Assembly (NCBI GenBank): GCA_011109175.1
Contig: RDEW01000025.1
Span: 155,990 to 219,989, forward strand
Source: Dicyema japonicum
Lineage: Eukaryota; Dicyemida; Rhombozoa; Dicyemidae
DNA: 64,000 nucleotides
Direction of reading: 5' to 3'
Under the pieces are notes generated by a model, which ran no database searches, was not told where the DNA came from, and was given only the letters and a program-made list of their open reading frames with translations. Below, piece after piece: positions 59,163 through 64,000 of this stretch (position 1 is its first letter; every line of letters starts with the position of its first letter). The position numbers were made by a program, and so were the translations under genes.

Positions 59163-61641
59163 ATGCACAAGATCGACAAAAGAGAAGAGCTTTGTGAATT
59201 TTGCAATAAAATTAACAAAAGAAAGCGGCTGATATGTTGTGTCGTTTGTTCGTCGTTTTTTCACATGTCATGTGTTGGAATGACCAAAAAGCCCTTACCA
59301 CCATTACCAACTGGTGTTGCCAGGCATGCCTCCTTCCTGGGACGAAAGCACCATCGACTCCACCTAATTCACCTGAACGAATACCAATAGATTACCAGAA
59401 AACCCTTGAATCAATTGCAAACCTGGCATCTACACGAAGGATCATATCAAAATTCCAAAAGCAGCCGTGTTCCTGCCGCCGACTGTTTACACGATTGTAT
59501 TGAAAGGGCAATTTCTTCGACTGACCCAGTTGATTGGACACGATTATTCTACTTTGCACCATACACGCTATGTATGCCCTGTCAGAAGAGGAAAGATCAG
59601 GAATCGCTCACGTCTATTGTAAAGGAAAATATTTGCTTGTTTTTCTTCTGGAAATTTGTTCAGTGACTCCCGAGAATATACCTTCAAGCCCTCAAACCAC
59701 GAGAACCATGCCTCAGAAACACAAAGATTGAGAGAAGAGCGATACATCGCAAACTATCTGAAGGTGGAGTCCGGGCCGCCGTGAGGACTCTAGAAGAGCA
59801 TAACCGTCTAATTGAGCCAACTGAACACTCCTACGATGCACTGGTTGAACGACATCCTGGTCCGCCAGTGGACGAGCAGATCCCTACTTGCTCTGGAGAA
59901 TTACCTAGTCTGATTATTTCTGAGGGGGACGTGAAAGATGCGATCCTCTCATTCGCCCCGAGCAGCAGTGGCGGACTCGACGGACTCCGTCCAGGACACC
60001 TAAAAGACTTAATTGATCAGAATACGGGGAACTCTGGTGTTCGGCTATTATCGGCTATAACGAGGTTAATCAACAGAATGCTTTCCGGAAGATTACCAGA
60101 AGCAATCCGTCATATTATGTTTTCCGCCAAGTTAATTGCCTTTGATAAATGTGGAGGAGGAATTCGTCCTATTGCTGTTGGGTTTGTTTTTCGTCGACTG
60201 GCTTCTAAACTTGCTAGCAGAGCAATCCTTCCGATGCTTGTCAAACAACTGCGACCAACCCAAGTAGGGGTCGGTACTCCTGGTGGATGTGAGGCGGCGG
60301 TTCATGCCGTTCGGATGTTTACTGGAAACAGAACGAACATGCCTTGTGTGGTCCTCAAGATTGACATAAAAAACGCCTTTAATACCATACGGCGCGATGT
60401 AATTTTGGAAGATTGTCTTACCCATTACCCGTCTATATAATTATGTTCATTGTTCGTATGGAAAACCGTCCAGTCTTGTACATGGGAAATACTTCATTCC
60501 CTCGTCATGTGGGGTTCAACAAGGAGACCCACTAGGACCGGCATTGTTCTGCCTCGGTGTCGACCGTGTCATGAGATGCCTTACTACTCCGCTGAACGTG
60601 TGGTATTTGGATGATTGCACCCTGGGAGGTCATCCTAACAATGTATATGACTGTCTACAGAGATTACAAACACAATTGGATACGCTTGGTTTAAAGCTAA
60701 ACGCAGCCAAATGCGAAATTGTTAATTATGGATTCTCCCGATATGAATGGAATCGGATCCTATTACAGTTTCGGGGGATTATTCCTAAAATATCGGAAAT
60801 CAAGCCGGATCATTTGGAAATACTTGGATGCCCTCTGGCTGAAACTGGAATTAACGACACTCTGTTTGGCTAAAGAACAGAAACTAAGAAAAACTTTTTT
60901 ACGCCTTGGGATGCTGGATGCACATACCTCTCTTTTTCTCATGAAAAACGCTTTATCCACGCAGAAATTAAATTACGTCCTTCGAGGGGCTCCATGTTAC
61001 CTGAAAATGCAACAACTCGGGGCGATTGACTCCCTATTCCGGTCTACAACCGAACGTATTACTAATGTCGAATTCGACGAACAAGGATGGGAACAAGCAA
61101 CCTTGCCCGTTCGCTTTGGTGGACTCGGAATTCTCTCACCATCTGATTTGGCACACCCGGCATATCAATCCTCATTGGACTCCAATCAGAATTTGATCAT
61201 GATGATTCTCCAGCTCCCATCAGAGTCGTCAAAGATCGAAGATTTGGTACACCCTAAAGTCAAACAACTCGGCAGAGAGACCTTTATGAGTCTGTTTGCG
61301 AGGATAAATACGAGAGGCTTTTGAAAATATCTAACCAACACCGACGAGCCTGTTTTTAACTGCAAGATGCGAGTGGAGCGGGGCTTGGATCAATGCCCTA
61401 CCAATTGGAAACGTGGCGAACTCACCTAGACGAGGAAACGGTCCGCACCGGAGTCTCCATCAGACTTGGATTGAAGGTTTGTCAACCCCATGAGTGCCGA
61501 TGCGGCCGGAAGGTCGACTGCTATGGACATCATGCCCTTTCTTGTCGAAAAAGCGCAGGTCGATTCGCTAGACACAAGGCTATAAATGAAGTGGTCCTAG
61601 ATATTATTTCCGATTCATCCGTATTACCTTTAAACTTTTAA
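59163..61641 (+). mobile_element. 5' part of the same type of retroelement: PHD finger, RT, CCHC
   Basis: Frames in order: a PHD-type finger (CEFCNKINKRKRLICC, C..C, FHMSCVGM, then WCCQACL in the next frame) at 59,190-59,335. A 219-codon frame at 59,781 follows with SSSGGLDGLRPGHLKDL, GGGIRPIAVG and GVGTPGGCEAAVHA, then the RT core CGVQQGDPLGPALFCLGVD (60,510) and VWYLDDCTLGG (60,600) with the catalytic DD. The thumb runs to 61,324, and the CCHC motif CRCGRKVDCYGHHALSC is at about 61,500. There are at least four frameshifts. The part after HKAINEVV, where the endonuclease should follow, is missing; that domain lies inverted on the left. Family beyond RLE-type not assigned. Confidence 0.85.
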
Positions 61642-61644
61642 AAC

Positions 61645-62980
61645 GCTTGATAGAATAGCAAAAAAAGTTATTAGTAGGGCGATTTTTATTTTAACTCTTG
61701 AGCGCTGCTGGTTATTTGAGCGAATCACATATTACTATAATTAAAAATTTGGGCCTAAAATAAGCAATTTTCTGAGTTTCTTTAGGAACGTATTATTAGT
61801 ATTTAACCTCACTTGCCCGGACATTTTTGGGGTACGTATTTGCACATGTGTGCAACCCCTTATAGTCTTTAAGACGTGACCTTCAATGATAATTTCGAAA
61901 ACTTTCAACTTTATCAATTGCTGTAAAACTTTCAACTTCTAGCCATTTCTGTAAAGCAGCAATTCATACTGTGCGGACTTTTTTACAACATAGCAAAAGT
62001 ATCCCATATGTGTCTTAAGATCGATATCAAAAATAACTTTAATGCCATACATCATTATGTAATCCTGGAGGATTGATCTAGTCAGTGGAGAAAAGTACTC
62101 AATAAACGAAAGATTTAATTTTATATAAAAATGTTGGCTTTGATAACTGACAAAAATGGGACACCTTGAAAACGGTTTTCATTTTTCTGAAGAGAGACGA
62201 AAGTTTTAATTTTGTCTTAAACCATGTTGGGCGTGGTAAGGGACAAATACGAAGAGAATAAAACATCAACTTAACCGTTTCCTCTTGTGGCTGAACGAAA
62301 CCACTAACAATTAGACCTATTTGAGTTCAAATGAATTTTGACCAATTTGACACTACTCAAAATTTATATGCCCTACTCATCAGAGTAAAGGAGAAGATCA
62401 TTAAACTTCTAATCAAATCAATAATTGAAAAAATATTTGACCGCTTAATGACACGTGTTGTGTGATTTGTATTCCTCTTTCTTTCTTCAAGTGGTGTAAT
62501 CGGATCCACATGGTGCAAATTGAATTGAAAGATTGGTAGGGAAAAGGAAATTCCTGGCACAGAAGGTGAAATTACAAGTGGTAATTCATTATTAGAGTAA
62601 TTCACGTATCATTAGATTGACCAANCCTGGCACAGGTGAAATTACAAGTGGTAGTTGATTATTAGAGGAATTCACGTATCATTAGATTTACCAAGTAGCT
62701 CAATAGGGAATTACTAAAAAAACTCTTAACGAATCTTTTATGAGATGAACCACCCTTATGTTAAAGTCCTGCTCAAAAATAAGACCCGTGATTCAGAAGC
62801 AATTGATAAATATTTTGAAGTTTGGAATAAAGACAATTCGTGAATTTGTGTATCAAAAGGGTATTCGGGTAGATTAGCGCAAATTGTATTAAATGCGTTC
62901 TATTAATACATATCAGAGAAAAAACCCGATTATTAAAAACGGTTACCTTACGTGAAAAGTTGGATGAATAAATTATATAT
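61645..62980. repeat. AT-rich repeats; possible small element with TAGGGC ends
   Basis: A segment of about 0.7 kb begins GTAGGGCGATTTTTATTTT at 61,676 and ends in the complementary ATGCCCTAC at about 62,375. The left end equals that of the hAT-like element at 47,497, so it may be a non-autonomous relative. Inside it, 61,770-61,980 recurs directly at 63,802-64,000. A unit of about 75 bp (TGGCACAGGTGAAATTACAA...) is repeated at 62,545 and 62,628 around the N at 62,625. No gene. Confidence 0.5.
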
Positions 62981-62984
62981 CGTG

Positions 62985-63430
62985 CTCTTGAAAATCGTTA
63001 CAATAGGTTTATGTGGCAGTATAATTCTCCACTGGTGAAATAAAACCTAACCGTGGTCCCTCTAGGAGATAAATCGGACATCCTGATCTGGCTATGCAAG
63101 CCCTCTGGGAGTATTGCCATCTGATGAGGAGAATTATTATACCATCATGTGGTATCAGATATTTTGTCTTCCAATAGTTTTTCATCGATGGCTACCGTTT
63201 GTATAGTTTCTATGCGTTGATAGATTAAAGATTTTTTTCAAGGAGCACGTTAAGGATTGCCACGAGGCTTGCTTAGATGCTGAGACGGATAGATATGTTA
63301 TTTTATCAGATATCTTGAGGATAAAGATCAGTTGGGAGATATGAATTTTAAAATAACAGATACCCAAAAGGGAATTACTGCTTGCCAAATTGATATGAAA
63401 ATAGAAAGGATCCTTTATGAAATCTCGGAG
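62985..63430 (+). pseudogene. PNPT1: Polyribonucleotide nucleotidyltransferase (PNPT1-like) pseudogene
   Basis: Successive frames read NRYNRFMWQYNSP, NRGPSRR then IGHPDLAMQALWE, SDILSSNSFSSMATVC and [14 protein letters not shown]. After a 1-nt break comes [18 protein letters not shown], then [18 protein letters not shown]. This follows the second RNase-PH core of PNPase (YNFPP...RREIGHG.LA..AL, SNGSSSMA..CG, LGDMDFK..GT..GITALQ.DIK). RREIGHG has a stop in place of E, and several frameshifts occur. No copy of the KH/S1 domains is seen. It is a truncated pseudogene; in animals PNPase degrades RNA in mitochondria. Confidence 0.8.
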
Positions 63431-63439
63431 GTAGCATGA

Positions 63440-64000
63440 GGAAAGTGAGGAAGTAATGAAGCCTTGATCGCTTATTATTGCCACTGGATCTTTTGCTAAA
63501 TCGTCTGAAAAGCAACTCTAAGGAAGGAGGATTTGGCTTGTGACGTTTATAATGTGCTTTTCTATCGAAGACAGGAGGTGGCAGCGGTGGGGAGGAGAGG
63601 ATAGTGCGACGGAGGAAGCGAGTAATTGGGCCAATATTTTTAGTTAAGTCTACCCAATGGTGCGCAGAAATTATATGTATAATTCCAAGATTATGCAAAG
63701 GATGTGATTGAAAATATAACCTTACTATGGAATACGGAGGTGCTGGAATGGTCGGCCAAGAATCCTAAACCGATGTAGCGGTGATGAATAATGTTACCAA
63801 NTCTGAGTTTCTTTAGGAAACGTATTATTAGTATTTAACCTCACTTTCCCGGACATTTTTGGGGTACGTATTCGCACATGTGTGCAACCCCTTTAGCACT
63901 TACTGTTATAGTCTTTAAGACGTGACCTTCAATGATATTTTCAATAACTTTCAACTTTATCAATTGCCGTAAAAATTTCAACTTTTAGCCATGTCTGTAA
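63440..64000. other. Unassigned end of window with a scaffold gap
   Basis: No gene after the PNPase relic. An N at 63,801 is followed by a direct copy of 61,770-61,980 (CTGAGTTTCTTTAGGAA onwards), which runs to the window end. Confidence 0.5.

Overview
The window is nuclear DNA of a small, AT-rich animal genome, most likely a dicyemid mesozoan (inference). The main evidence is the intron size. A GAF-type cyclic-nucleotide phosphodiesterase gene (28,190-31,024, minus) reads through all its family motifs only if 17 GT-AG introns of 22-28 nt are removed. A FERM-domain gene (41,888-44,003, plus) has eleven introns of 23-33 nt, and a 95-residue gene at 37,981 has one of 26 nt. Introns averaging about 25 nt in an animal are the known hallmark of dicyemids. 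No bacterial operons or CRISPR arrays are present.

Left half (1-31 kb). The sequence is dominated by a direct tandem duplication of about 12 kb: copy 1 is about 4,137-15,785 and copy 2 about 17,129-28,548. The junction lies inside phosphodiesterase exon 1 (17,125-17,129) with a GGTCA microhomology. Each copy holds decayed non-LTR retrotransposons, a broken LAMP-like membrane-protein gene, an intact 147-codon ORF, tRNA-derived SINEs and the 3' exons of the phosphodiesterase. Only the right-hand phosphodiesterase is complete. A tRNA-His(GTG) sits in copy 1 only. A third LAMP-like copy with its SINE lies inverted at 245-2,101, and a Tc1-type transposase relic follows at 3.3 kb.

Middle (31-54 kb). 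Two genes are well supported (37,981-38,294 and the FERM gene). Two candidate membrane or secreted genes are weaker (49.9-53.5 kb plus, and 51.6-52.4 kb minus). The rest is relics of non-LTR elements, pogo/Tigger-like and hAT-like transposases, and SINEs.

Right end (55-64 kb). This is mostly dead copies of housekeeping genes and retroelements. It holds an SMC3 pseudogene whose 5' part is repeated as an inverted arm, a PHD-finger plus RT plus restriction-like-endonuclease retroelement whose two halves lie head to head with a poly(A) on one side (twin-priming layout), and a PNPase (PNPT1-like) pseudogene. Single-base N gaps at 62,625 and 63,801 are flanked by direct repeats.

The likely working genes are the phosphodiesterase (cGMP/cAMP breakdown), the FERM protein (membrane-cytoskeleton linker), the 95-aa and 147-aa unknowns, and tRNA-His. 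Nearly everything else is repeat or pseudogene.
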